NCBI GenBank assembly: GCA_030593645.1
Contig: JAUVGT010000316.1
Coordinates: forward strand, 1-5,863
Reading direction: 5' to 3'
Length of the DNA: 5,863 nucleotides
Source: Deltaproteobacteria bacterium
GTDB lineage: Bacteria > Desulfobacterota > Desulfobacteria > Desulfobacterales > JAUVGT01
Positions 1 through 5,863 of this stretch are shown in pieces (positions within the stretch are counted from its first letter, which is position 1; every line of letters starts with the position of its first letter). Below the pieces are notes generated by a model, which was not told the DNA's origin, did not search any database, and saw only the letters and a program-made list of their open reading frames with translations. A program made the position numbers and the translations under genes.

Positions 1-101
1 AATCCCGGTGCATCGATTCTTGATTGTCTTGTCATACCAAAACGCTATCACGATAAAATTTATCATTCAAGTATTTATATAGTTATTTAAGGACGACCCA
101 T

Positions 102-127
102 CGTCACCGGCCTCAGCCGGTATGACG
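102..127. repeat. GC-rich imperfect hairpin repeat in the 3' flank of the methyltransferase
   Basis: The left arm CGTCACCGGC (102-111) pairs with the right arm GCCGGTATGACG (116-127) around a four-base CTCA loop; the right arm has two extra bases (TA) that bulge. The surrounding 1-267 is AT-rich and has no supported gene, so this GC-rich island stands out. Neither strand has a T-run next to it, so it is a poor intrinsic terminator. The octamer GTCATACC at 31-38 is the exact reverse complement of 119-126 and could be a decayed second copy or a longer-range pairing partner. It resembles the short dispersed palindromes found between genes in many bacterial genomes; family membership cannot be tested from one copy. 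Confidence 0.55.
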
Positions 128-267
128 CGGCTAAAACTTTACGAAAAATATTGATAATGATCTGCAGTAAAGTCAGCCTTTTAACGTTTTCTATTTTCAC
201 CGAGAAATTATGTAAATAACTGAAATAATGGATAACCGGAATGGTTACGGAAGTTTTGAAACCCATT

Positions 268-882
268 CTAAACTCTTTGAAGAACTCCCAATGTTCGGGT
301 CATGGGAAGTTCTCTGAAAAGACCGGAGTTAAGGGCAATTTGATATACCTGAAAAGGTGCCTGCCCGCCATCCTCCGGGTGTTCAAAAATATCATGAATC
401 AGGAGATAGCCACCATTAATGATATGATCTACCCACATCTTATAATCAGAGTAGACCGTTTCATAGGCATGCCCTCCATCAATAAATACCAGGCCCAGCG
501 GTGTCGCCCATGACTGAACGGCCGTTTTGGATCCGCAGACCAGGGGGACGACCGTATTTTCAAGCTCCGCTTTCTCAATGGTTATTCTAAATGCTCTGAA
601 AGTGTCGACGCGGCCGGTTTGAGGGTCCATCAAATCCGGATCGAAATATTCTTCTCCGGGCTGCTGCTCCTCGGAACCCCCGTGATGATCGATTGAAAAA
701 AGAATACTATTGTTTTGCTTGCAGGCAGCGCCCAGAAAAACAGCCGATTTCCCGCAATAGCTTCCGATTTCCAGGCACGGGCCGAGTTTGCAGGCTTTAG
801 ACGCTATTTCAAAAAGCCGCATCCCCTCTTCTTCTTCAAGAAAACCTTTAATTTGATTTGCAAGTTCGATGTCCGGTTTCAT
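268..882 (-). CDS. Class I SAM-dependent methyltransferase (Methyltransf_24-like), substrate unknown
   Basis: A 204-residue protein with a Rossmann-type SAM-binding fold. Motif I is LEIGSYCGKSAVFLG (residues 37-51), the usual acidic end of strand 2 is D65 in LFSID, and later core elements are VFIDGGHAYE (132-141) and LIHDIFEHP (161-169). The FIDGxHxY pattern is typical of the Methyltransf_24/TylF-like group of small-molecule or sugar O-methyltransferases. D135 and D164 could bind a divalent metal as in catechol O-methyltransferase, but this is inference. Residues about 66-95 form a polar, acidic insertion (starting HHGGSEEQQPGE) after strand 2 that probably shapes the substrate site. There is no signal peptide or membrane helix, so it should be cytosolic. 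The start is the ATG at 882. The frame stays open to a TTG at 966, but that extension runs through a hairpin repeat and reads like non-coding sequence. There is no clear Shine-Dalgarno sequence. The neighbours do not indicate a pathway. Confidence 0.85.
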   Translation of the reverse strand: MKPDIELANQIKGFLEEEEGMRLFEIASKACKLGPCLEIGSYCGKSAVFLGAACKQNNSILFSIDHHGGSEEQQPGEEYFDPDLMDPQTGRVDTFRAFRITIEKAELENTVVPLVCGSKTAVQSWATPLGLVFIDGGHAYETVYSDYKMWVDHIINGGYLLIHDIFEHPEDGGQAPFQVYQIALNSGLFRELPMTRTLGVLQRV

Positions 883-914
883 AGTCAAAACAACTAAAAG
901 GTAGGTTGTTGATA

Positions 915-942
915 ATGATAATTCAAGAATTCGAAAATCCAA
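915..942 (-). promoter_or_regulatory. Weak sigma-70-like promoter candidate for the methyltransferase
   Basis: On the minus strand, TTGGAT (937-942, 3/6 to TTGACA) is followed after 16 bp by TATCAT (915-920, 5/6 to TATAAT). Transcription would start near 908, giving a leader of about 26 nt before the ATG at 882. The site is AT-rich and lies just after the possible ftsK terminator, which suits a separate transcription unit. The match is modest and such matches are common by chance in AT-rich DNA. Confidence 0.25.
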
Positions 943-948
943 GGCATC

Positions 949-976
949 AAAAGGGCAGACACACAAGCCTGCCCCT
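949..976 (-). terminator. Hairpin repeat followed by a short T-run; possible weak terminator of the ftsK transcript
   Basis: On the minus strand GGGCAG (974-969) pairs with CTGCCC (958-953) around a 10-base loop. The stem can be extended by one G-T and one A-T pair and is followed by TTTT (952-949). This is the layout of a short rho-independent terminator, about 160 bp past the ftsK stop and just before the methyltransferase promoter candidate. The T-run is only four bases, so termination may be weak. The element also resembles dispersed GGGCAG...CTGCCC palindromes of bacterial intergenic DNA and may simply be one of those. Confidence 0.4.
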
Positions 977-1073
977 ATAATTTCATCCCCACTTTCTCAA
1001 CATCACATTTTTCATTCAGCATTCGAGTAAAATAAGACAAAGTGAAACGGCATCATTATTCGACGTTCGATCC

Positions 1074-1098
1074 GCCGTCGCCACGGCTATGGCGTGAC
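1074..1098. repeat. Overlapping hairpins downstream of ftsK
   Basis: Two mutually exclusive hairpins can be drawn. GCCGT (1074-1078) pairs with ACGGC (1083-1087) around a CGCC loop. Alternatively GTCGCCA (1077-1083) pairs with TGGC (1090-1093) plus GAC (1096-1098), with a two-base bulge. No T-run follows on either strand, so it is not a classical terminator. It sits next to the heptad array at 1101-1128 and a related ACGTTCG unit at 1063-1069, which suggests one composite intergenic repeat covering about 1060-1128. Confidence 0.45.
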
Positions 1099-1100
1099 AA

Positions 1101-1128
1101 GCGTTGGGCGTTCAACGTTCGACGTTCA
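1101..1128. repeat. Tandem array of four 7-bp units just past the ftsK stop
   Basis: Four contiguous heptamers are visible on the plus strand: GCGTTGG (1101-1107), GCGTTCA (1108-1114), ACGTTCG (1115-1121) and ACGTTCA (1122-1128). The consensus is RCGTTSR, or GAACGTY-like in the ftsK sense. A further ACGTTCG lies at 1063-1069. The array ends five bases from the ftsK stop codon (1134-1136). It is outside any convincing reading frame. Similar GAACGTT-type heptad runs are, from memory, common between genes in Desulfobacterota; that family link is not tested here. Confidence 0.6.
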
Positions 1129-1133
1129 TTTTT

Positions 1134-3281
1134 TTACGGTATATCATCGTATCCGCGCACCAGTACTTCCCTGGGCTTGGAGCCATCCGAAGGGCCCACG
1201 ATACCTTCCTGCTCCATGGTCTCTACGATCCTTGCGGCCCGGTTATATCCGATGCGTAAATGCCGCTGAACCATTGAAATTGAAGCGAGCTTTGTCTTTG
1301 TCACAAGGGCCACCGCTTCATCGTATTTTTCATCATACTCTTCATCACCGGACGCGGCGGCTTTGGCGGCGGTCATTTCAACAACTTTTTCGTTGTATTC
1401 GGGCTGCTTCTGAGCTTTAAGAAAATCGGTGATCCTGGAAAGTTCTGTTTCCGAAATATAGGCCCCATGAATACGCTGCAGTTTAGCGGTTCCGGGCGGT
1501 AGAAACAGCATATCACCGTTTCCAAGCAGGTTTTCCGCCCCGTTTGAGTCAATAATGGTCCTGGAATCCGTACGGGAAGACACCTGGAAAGTCAACCGGG
1601 TCGGGAAGTTGGCTTTGATAATACCGGTCAATACGTCCACCGAAGGTCTCTGGGTTGCCAGTATCAAATGAATTCCCGCAGCCCGTGCCATTTGGGCCAG
1701 GCGTGTCAGAGCGACCTCAACATCCCGTGACGCGACCATCATGAGATCCGCAAGCTCATCGATGATGATGACGATGTATGGAAGTGTTTCAGCCGTGCTT
1801 TCACTGTTCCTGATTTTCTCGCTCAGAATTTTTTTATTATATTGTTTGATATTCTTTGCTTTTTTTTCGGAGAGTATTTCATACCTTCTCTCCATTTCAT
1901 GTACCGCCCAGAACAGGGCGTTTGTGGCCTTTTTCACATCCGTGACCACCGGCGTAATAAGATGCGGAATCCCGTCATAGTTGGACAGCTCGATCCTTTT
2001 TGGATCGATCATGATCAGCTTCACATCATCAGGGGGCGATTTATAAAGAAAACTGCATATCATGGCGTTCAGGGCCACACTCTTTCCGGTACCGGTGGCT
2101 CCCGCGATTAGCAGGTGCGGCATTTTATCCAGCTCCGCCATCACCGGCACGCCGATGATATCCTTACCGAGACAAAGGGTCAGCTGTGATTTTGATTTAT
2201 CAAACTTCGCGGATGCCACCATCTCTTTAAATCTGACGACTTCTCTTACCGCATTCGGTATCTCTATCCCAATCACTGCTTTGCCGGGTATCGGTGCCAC
2301 GATCCTGATGCTCATTGCCCGAAGCGCGAGCGCGAGATCATCTGTCAGGTTGACGATCTTATTTATTTTAATCCCTGCGGCAGGTTCGTATTCAAAAGTA
2401 GTAATCACGGGACCCGGTGATACTTCAACGACCTTACCCATTACACCAAAATCTTCGAGTTTTTTCTCAAGCAGTCGTGACTGCATACGTAAATTCTCAT
2501 CGTCAATAGATTCAGCCCTTGATTCCGGATCATCCAAAAGGTTCACTGACGGAAGCTGGAAACCGGTTTTTGATTTCATGAACTCAAAGACATCCTGCTT
2601 GGGAAGCGGGGCGGGCATAATGCGTTTTTTTTCTACAGATTTGATCTTGACTGCCGGAGTTTTTAGTTCTTTCTTTTCTTTGACTATTTTTAAACGCTTT
2701 TTGGCTTTTTTTCTCCGTTCTTTCCATTTAATTATCAGGGTAGCGGCACGGTCCCAGAGCACAAGCATGACCGTTTTACATCGCTTCAGAAATGCCATAA
2801 CAGAAAATCCTGTGGCAATGATTAACCCGATCAGCCATGCAAGGATCAGGATTATAGCCGCTCCGCTGTGGTTGGAATAAGTCACCAGGAAAGATTTGAA
2901 TGGGATTCCGACAATTCCGCCGGCAGAGAAACTGTTTCCGAATAACATGTAGTGGTTCTGCTTGAAGGCGAAAAGACTGCCGGTAGTGATGACAAGAAGA
3001 AGACCGCCGATAACCGTCAGCGCAATGGTCCGTCCTGATCGGTTTCCCAGTATGTGAATACTCGACAGTAAAAGCAGTACCGGAATCCAGAAAGCACCCA
3101 GTCCGAACAGGCTGATTAGAATTCCTGCCAGGTGCGCGCCGAATATACCAAACAGGTTTTGAATCTCTCCCGTAGCCTTTGCGTTGTTTATGGAAGGGTC
3201 GGCGGGGCTGTATGACAACAGACTGATCAGCGTGAAAATGACCAGAAAAAAAAGGAGTATGCCAATGATTTCTTTACGCAT
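1134..3281 (-). CDS. ftsK: DNA translocase FtsK/SpoIIIE
   Basis: A 715-residue ATP-driven double-stranded DNA pump. The family acts at the division septum, clearing the terminus region and, in many bacteria, activating XerCD recombination at dif. The N-terminal region has four predicted membrane helices (about 5-24, 51-75, 85-105, 141-163). A very Lys/Arg-rich linker follows (about 186-220). The alpha and beta motor domains cover about 250-620, with Walker A GATGTGKS (394-401), Walker B IVIIIDEL (503-510, D508 and E509), and the family segment LATQRPSVDV (541-550). The C-terminal winged-helix gamma domain (about 653-712) contains HLRIGYNRAARIV, the DNA-reading helix that in other species recognises polar KOPS/SRS sites. 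All expected parts are present and the length is normal for compact FtsK proteins. The ATG at 3281 directly precedes the first membrane helix; its Shine-Dalgarno sequence is weak (GGAT about 12 nt upstream). It lies 40 bp after rnj, probably in the same transcript. Confidence 0.97.
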   Translation of the reverse strand: MRKEIIGILLFFLVIFTLISLLSYSPADPSINNAKATGEIQNLFGIFGAHLAGILISLFGLGAFWIPVLLLLSSIHILGNRSGRTIALTVIGGLLLVITTGSLFAFKQNHYMLFGNSFSAGGIVGIPFKSFLVTYSNHSGAAIILILAWLIGLIIATGFSVMAFLKRCKTVMLVLWDRAATLIIKWKERRKKAKKRLKIVKEKKELKTPAVKIKSVEKKRIMPAPLPKQDVFEFMKSKTGFQLPSVNLLDDPESRAESIDDENLRMQSRLLEKKLEDFGVMGKVVEVSPGPVITTFEYEPAAGIKINKIVNLTDDLALALRAMSIRIVAPIPGKAVIGIEIPNAVREVVRFKEMVASAKFDKSKSQLTLCLGKDIIGVPVMAELDKMPHLLIAGATGTGKSVALNAMICSFLYKSPPDDVKLIMIDPKRIELSNYDGIPHLITPVVTDVKKATNALFWAVHEMERRYEILSEKKAKNIKQYNKKILSEKIRNSESTAETLPYIVIIIDELADLMMVASRDVEVALTRLAQMARAAGIHLILATQRPSVDVLTGIIKANFPTRLTFQVSSRTDSRTIIDSNGAENLLGNGDMLFLPPGTAKLQRIHGAYISETELSRITDFLKAQKQPEYNEKVVEMTAAKAAASGDEEYDEKYDEAVALVTKTKLASISMVQRHLRIGYNRAARIVETMEQEGIVGPSDGSKPREVLVRGYDDIP

Positions 3282-3321
3282 AAAAATTTGGATCCGTTAA
3301 TTTAATGTTCTCAGCCCTTTC

Positions 3322-4974
3322 TTATACTTCCACTATAAATGGAAGAATTACCGGGCGCCGTTTGATCGCGAAATAAAAATACTGCCTGAGGGAGGTTTGG
3401 ATCCTGGCTCGAATCTTCTTTACCCTGCCGGGAACTTCAGGTCCGATATCTTCAACGATTTCCAGGATAACACACTGCGCGTCATCCAAAAGATGACCTG
3501 TTTCGGTTTCAAATACAAATCCCCGGGATACAATTTCCGGGCCGTAGATCACGATACCTGTCTCCTCATCAAAAGCCATATTAACCACGACAAGTCCTTC
3601 TTCGGACAGTATGCGTCTTTCTTTTAAGACACTTCTGCCCACATCGCCGATTCCCTTACCGTCAACCAGAACCCTCCCGGTTGTTACCTTTTTTTCATGC
3701 AGCCTGCCGCCATTTTCATCAAACTCGATAATACGGCCGTTTTCCGCCAGAAGGACCCTCTCACGTGGTATACCGACCTGCTCCGCCAGTCTGGCATGCA
3801 AAACAAGGTGCCTGTATTCACCGTGAATCGGAACAAAATACCTGGGCTTTGTAAGGCTGATCATCATTTTAAGTTCTTCACGAAAAGCGTGGCCGGACAC
3901 ATGAATATCAGATATTTTTTCATAAATTACTTCAGCACCGCGTCTGTATAATCGATTAATGATATTGGCGATGGCTTTTTCATTGCCCGGGATAAATTTT
4001 GAAGAGAGGATAACGGTATCCTCTCTTCTCGCTTTGATCTTCTTGTGTGTGCCGGAGGCAATGCGTGCCAACGCGGACATGGGTTCCCCCTGGCTGCCGG
4101 TTGTGATAATAATAACTTCATCATCCAGATAATCATCGATCTGGTCGATACCGATCTCCAGGCCGTCGGGTATTTTTATATAACCAAGCCCCCTGGCGAT
4201 ATTGACACTGGTCTCAATGCTCCTGCCGTTGAAAATGATCTTTTTTCCTCTTTCCCGGGCAATTCTAATAATCTGTTGAATCCTGTTAATATTGGACGCG
4301 AACAGCGCGACGATTATTCGTCCCTTGCTGTCGGCTACCACACCGTCCAGGGTTTTGCTGATCTCCCGCTCGGAAATGGTATACCCTTCTTTTTCCACAT
4401 TCGTCGAATCTGAAAGAAGCGCCAGTACGCCTTTCCTGCCGCATTCAGCAAATTTGTTTATATCCGTAGCCATACCCTCAATAGTCGTGTGGGTGATCTT
4501 AAAATCACCGGTATGAACGATCAGACCGTAAGGCGTTTTTATTGCCAGGCCGATTCCATCGACCACACTGTGCCCCACACGAATAAAATCGATTTCAAAG
4601 GGCCCGAGTTTCAGTATTTCCCCGGGTTTAATCTCATGAAGGGATGCAATCGACATGAGTTCGTGTTCTTCCAGCTTATGCCGAACCATACCAAGTGTAA
4701 AAGCCGTTCCGAAAATGGGCGCGTTGACTTCCTTAAGCAGGAGAGGAAGTGCGCCAATATGATCTTCATGGGCGTGGGTCAGGATAATCCCTGAAAGCTT
4801 GTGCCGTTTTTGTCTGACATAATGGCAATCCGGGATCACAACGTCCACACCGAGCATATAATCTTCAGGGAACATTAAAACGTTATCCACAATAAAAAGT
4901 GTTTCGTCACATTCAAACGCCATCATGTTCAGGCCGATTTCACCCAAACCGCCCAGTGGAATAATTTTAAGCAA
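3322..4974 (-). CDS. rnj: Ribonuclease J (metallo-beta-lactamase/beta-CASP ribonuclease)
   Basis: A 550-residue cytosolic ribonuclease of the RNase J family, which has 5'-3' exonuclease and endonuclease activity in mRNA decay and rRNA maturation. The zinc-site residues are visible: D30, HAHEDH (H67, H69, D71, H72), H135 in VGHS, D157 in HTGD, and H384 in IHGEY. Beta-CASP features include SDSTN (188-192), GRSIETSVNIAR (250-261), GSQGEPMSALARIA (293-306), SSKFIPGNEKAI (324-335) and HVSGHA (358-363). The C-terminal domain (about 450-550) is complete, so the length matches the family. The start is TTG at 4974, chosen because GAGGA lies 9 nt upstream and the protein begins at the usual LKIIPLGGLGEIG; the nearby ATG at 4990 is out of frame. 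Two departures are seen: VDNVLMFP where I expect a Gly at V32, and NRIQQ (N230) where a His is usual. The gene starts 12 bp after plsC. Confidence 0.97.
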   Translation of the reverse strand: MLKIIPLGGLGEIGLNMMAFECDETLFIVDNVLMFPEDYMLGVDVVIPDCHYVRQKRHKLSGIILTHAHEDHIGALPLLLKEVNAPIFGTAFTLGMVRHKLEEHELMSIASLHEIKPGEILKLGPFEIDFIRVGHSVVDGIGLAIKTPYGLIVHTGDFKITHTTIEGMATDINKFAECGRKGVLALLSDSTNVEKEGYTISEREISKTLDGVVADSKGRIIVALFASNINRIQQIIRIARERGKKIIFNGRSIETSVNIARGLGYIKIPDGLEIGIDQIDDYLDDEVIIITTGSQGEPMSALARIASGTHKKIKARREDTVILSSKFIPGNEKAIANIINRLYRRGAEVIYEKISDIHVSGHAFREELKMMISLTKPRYFVPIHGEYRHLVLHARLAEQVGIPRERVLLAENGRIIEFDENGGRLHEKKVTTGRVLVDGKGIGDVGRSVLKERRILSEEGLVVVNMAFDEETGIVIYGPEIVSRGFVFETETGHLLDDAQCVILEIVEDIGPEVPGRVKKIRARIQTSLRQYFYFAIKRRPVILPFIVEV

Positions 4975-4983
4975 TCTCAGTTT

Positions 4984-4988
4984 TCCTC
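4984..4988 (-). promoter_or_regulatory. Shine-Dalgarno sequence of rnj overlapping the plsC stop codon
   Basis: Minus-strand GAGGA begins inside the TGA stop codon of plsC (4989-4987) and lies 9 nt before the TTG start of rnj. This site decides the non-ATG start. The overlap suggests translational coupling: ribosomes ending plsC can reinitiate on rnj. Confidence 0.75.
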
Positions 4989-5694
4989 ATTCTTTTTTTT
5001 CAAAAGATTCACACATTATTTTTCTAACATCTTCGATAAGATCATCTTTTTCCGCGCGCGTATACTTACTGGTATCAATCGGCTCCAGTATTTCAAGCGT
5101 AACATTGCGGGGTTTGATGATCAGCCTGTCTTTGGGCATGATAAACCATGTCCCCTTAATGACAATCGGAATAATCGGTACCCCAGCGTTTATCGTTAAG
5201 ATAAAACCGCCCTTTTTAAATGGCCTGATTTTTCCATCCAGACTGCGCGTGCCTTCCGGAAATATCAGTACAGATGCCCCGTTTCTTATTGTTTCAGATG
5301 CTGTTTTAAGGCTTGCAAAAGCAGCCCTCCGATTGGATCGGTCAATACTGATGTACCCGCATCCCCGCATGCCGCGTCCAAAAACCGGTACCCGAAAAAG
5401 TTCCGCCTTTGCCAGCCACCTGAATTGAAAAGGAAGGCAGCCCAGAAGAACCGGTATGTCAAAATTGCTTTGATGATTGGCCATAAAAACGTATGATCCG
5501 GAAGGATCAATTTTTGAAATACCTTTGACACTGACTTTGACGCGGCTCACAAAAAGAATCGATTTTGCCCAGAATCTCGCGACTAAATGCGGCGCGTTGC
5601 CTGTCCTGGAGAAAAAGGATACTAAAATCGTTACAATTCCCAGAAAAAAAGTCGCAAATGAAATCCATGCTATGATTACTGCTGTTCGTATCAT
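4987..5694 (-). CDS. plsC: 1-acyl-sn-glycerol-3-phosphate acyltransferase (PlsC/LPLAT family)
   Basis: A 235-residue inner-membrane acyltransferase. The family transfers a fatty acyl group to lysophosphatidic acid to make phosphatidic acid, the precursor of membrane phospholipids. One membrane helix lies at the N-terminus (about 3-27). The catalytic NHxxxxD box is NHQSNFD (73-79, with H74 and D79), block II is YISIDR (114-119), the glycerophosphate-binding block III is FPEGTRS (145-151), and block IV is VPIIPIVIKGT (172-182). All are intact. I chose the ATG at 5694 because it puts MIRTAVI and the membrane helix at the very N-terminus and gives the usual family length. The frame remains open to an ATG at 5817 (276 residues, an extra 41-residue polar segment); neither start has a good Shine-Dalgarno sequence, so the longer form is possible. 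The substrate could be another lysophospholipid. It is the first visible gene of the plsC-rnj-ftsK cluster. Confidence 0.92.
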   Translation of the reverse strand: MIRTAVIIAWISFATFFLGIVTILVSFFSRTGNAPHLVARFWAKSILFVSRVKVSVKGISKIDPSGSYVFMANHQSNFDIPVLLGCLPFQFRWLAKAELFRVPVFGRGMRGCGYISIDRSNRRAAFASLKTASETIRNGASVLIFPEGTRSLDGKIRPFKKGGFILTINAGVPIIPIVIKGTWFIMPKDRLIIKPRNVTLEILEPIDTSKYTRAEKDDLIEDVRKIMCESFEKKE

Positions 5695-5727
5695 GTTTAG
5701 CTGTTTATTTACCCTTGTACACACCCT

Positions 5728-5756
5728 GTTATACCGGTTATCAGGCAATGATTCCA
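5728..5756 (-). promoter_or_regulatory. Weak promoter candidate before the shorter plsC start
   Basis: On the minus strand TGGAAT (5751-5756, 3/6 to TTGACA) is followed after 17 bp by TATAAC (5728-5733, 5/6 to TATAAT). Transcription would begin near 5721, leaving a leader of about 27 nt before the ATG at 5694. If real, it would rule out the longer plsC product from this transcript and drive the whole cluster. The -35 box is poor and the operon could equally begin beyond the window edge. A perfect 10-bp palindrome, TGCAGCTGCA (5824-5833), lies further upstream. Confidence 0.2.
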
Positions 5757-5863
5757 TTTTTTTTAAATATTTCATCAATAAAGCTGATAATCCAGTTTCG
5801 CTGTTTTTCTGTGGCATACCCCATGCAGCTGCAGTGCATTCTATTTTTTGTACGGATTAAAAA

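Noticed and set aside
1..267. A gene or small RNA in the left flank
   Set aside because: No frame with a ribosome-binding site or family features was found; only the 102-127 hairpin and a short GATAAA/TTTATC inverted repeat (52-64) are visible, which is too little to call an RNA gene.
241..513. Plus-strand frame of 90 codons across the methyltransferase 3' end
   Set aside because: It is antisense to a protein with clear SAM-binding motifs and has no ribosome-binding site or recognisable domain.
883..966. N-terminal extension of the methyltransferase to TTG at 966
   Set aside because: It translates a palindromic repeat and promoter-like AT-rich DNA, has no Shine-Dalgarno sequence, and precedes a natural start at MKPDIEL.
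1063..1128. CRISPR array
   Set aside because: The repeat units are 7 bp and contiguous, without spacers, and no cas gene is present.
883..1133. A dif recombination site or KOPS-type polar motif near ftsK
   Set aside because: No dif-like 28-mer with two XerC/D arms was seen in the spacer, and I saw no exact GGGNAGGG in the window; the species' own motif could differ.
1042..1420. Two overlapping plus-strand frames covering the ftsK 3' end and the repeats
   Set aside because: Their translations are Arg/Ser/Pro-rich with no family features, and they run through the repeats and the antisense of the FtsK gamma domain.
2062..2880. Long open frame (272 codons) on the plus strand
   Set aside because: It lies wholly antisense to ftsK, has a Ser/Ile-rich composition typical of a reversed coding frame, and shows no recognisable domain.
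4925..5428. Open frame of 167 codons on the plus strand
   Set aside because: It is antisense to plsC and the rnj start, with low-complexity Ser/Ile/Leu-rich translation; the minus-strand genes have full sets of conserved motifs.

Overview
The window carries four protein-coding genes, all on the minus strand. Read in the direction of transcription (high to low coordinates) they are: a PlsC-type 1-acylglycerol-3-phosphate acyltransferase (4987-5694, perhaps starting upstream at 5817), ribonuclease J (3322-4974), an FtsK/SpoIIIE DNA translocase (1134-3281), and, after a 251-bp intergenic region, a class I SAM-dependent methyltransferase (268-882). No tRNA, rRNA, CRISPR array, insertion sequence or phage gene was seen.

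The organism is probably a Gram-negative anaerobe of the Desulfobacterota, perhaps a Desulfobacterales relative. This is inferred from three things: RNase J next to a four-helix membrane FtsK, the style of the protein sequences, and short GC-rich hairpin and heptad repeats between genes that resemble intergenic repeats I remember from that group. The base composition is moderate, GC-rich in genes and AT-rich between them. No marker gene settles the assignment.

Region by region. 1-267 holds no supported gene; it lies downstream of the methyltransferase, is AT-rich, and contains one GC-rich hairpin (102-127). 268-882 is the methyltransferase. 883-1133 is a repeat-rich spacer: a weak promoter candidate, a hairpin followed by a short T-run on the minus strand that may end the ftsK transcript, a second hairpin, and four tandem 7-bp units just past the ftsK stop. 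1134-5694 is a compact cluster: rnj begins 12 bp after plsC, with its Shine-Dalgarno sequence overlapping the plsC stop codon, and ftsK begins 40 bp after rnj. 5695-5863 is the upstream region of plsC, or partly its N-terminal extension.

The three-gene cluster joins membrane lipid synthesis (PlsC), RNA processing and decay (RNase J) and chromosome segregation at the division septum (FtsK). They are probably co-transcribed, but the sequence gives no reason to think they act in one pathway. The methyltransferase is separated by repeats and is probably expressed independently; its substrate is unknown. I found no convincing undescribed system. The most useful points are the intergenic repeats, the start-codon corrections, and a His-to-Asn change in a conserved RNase J motif.
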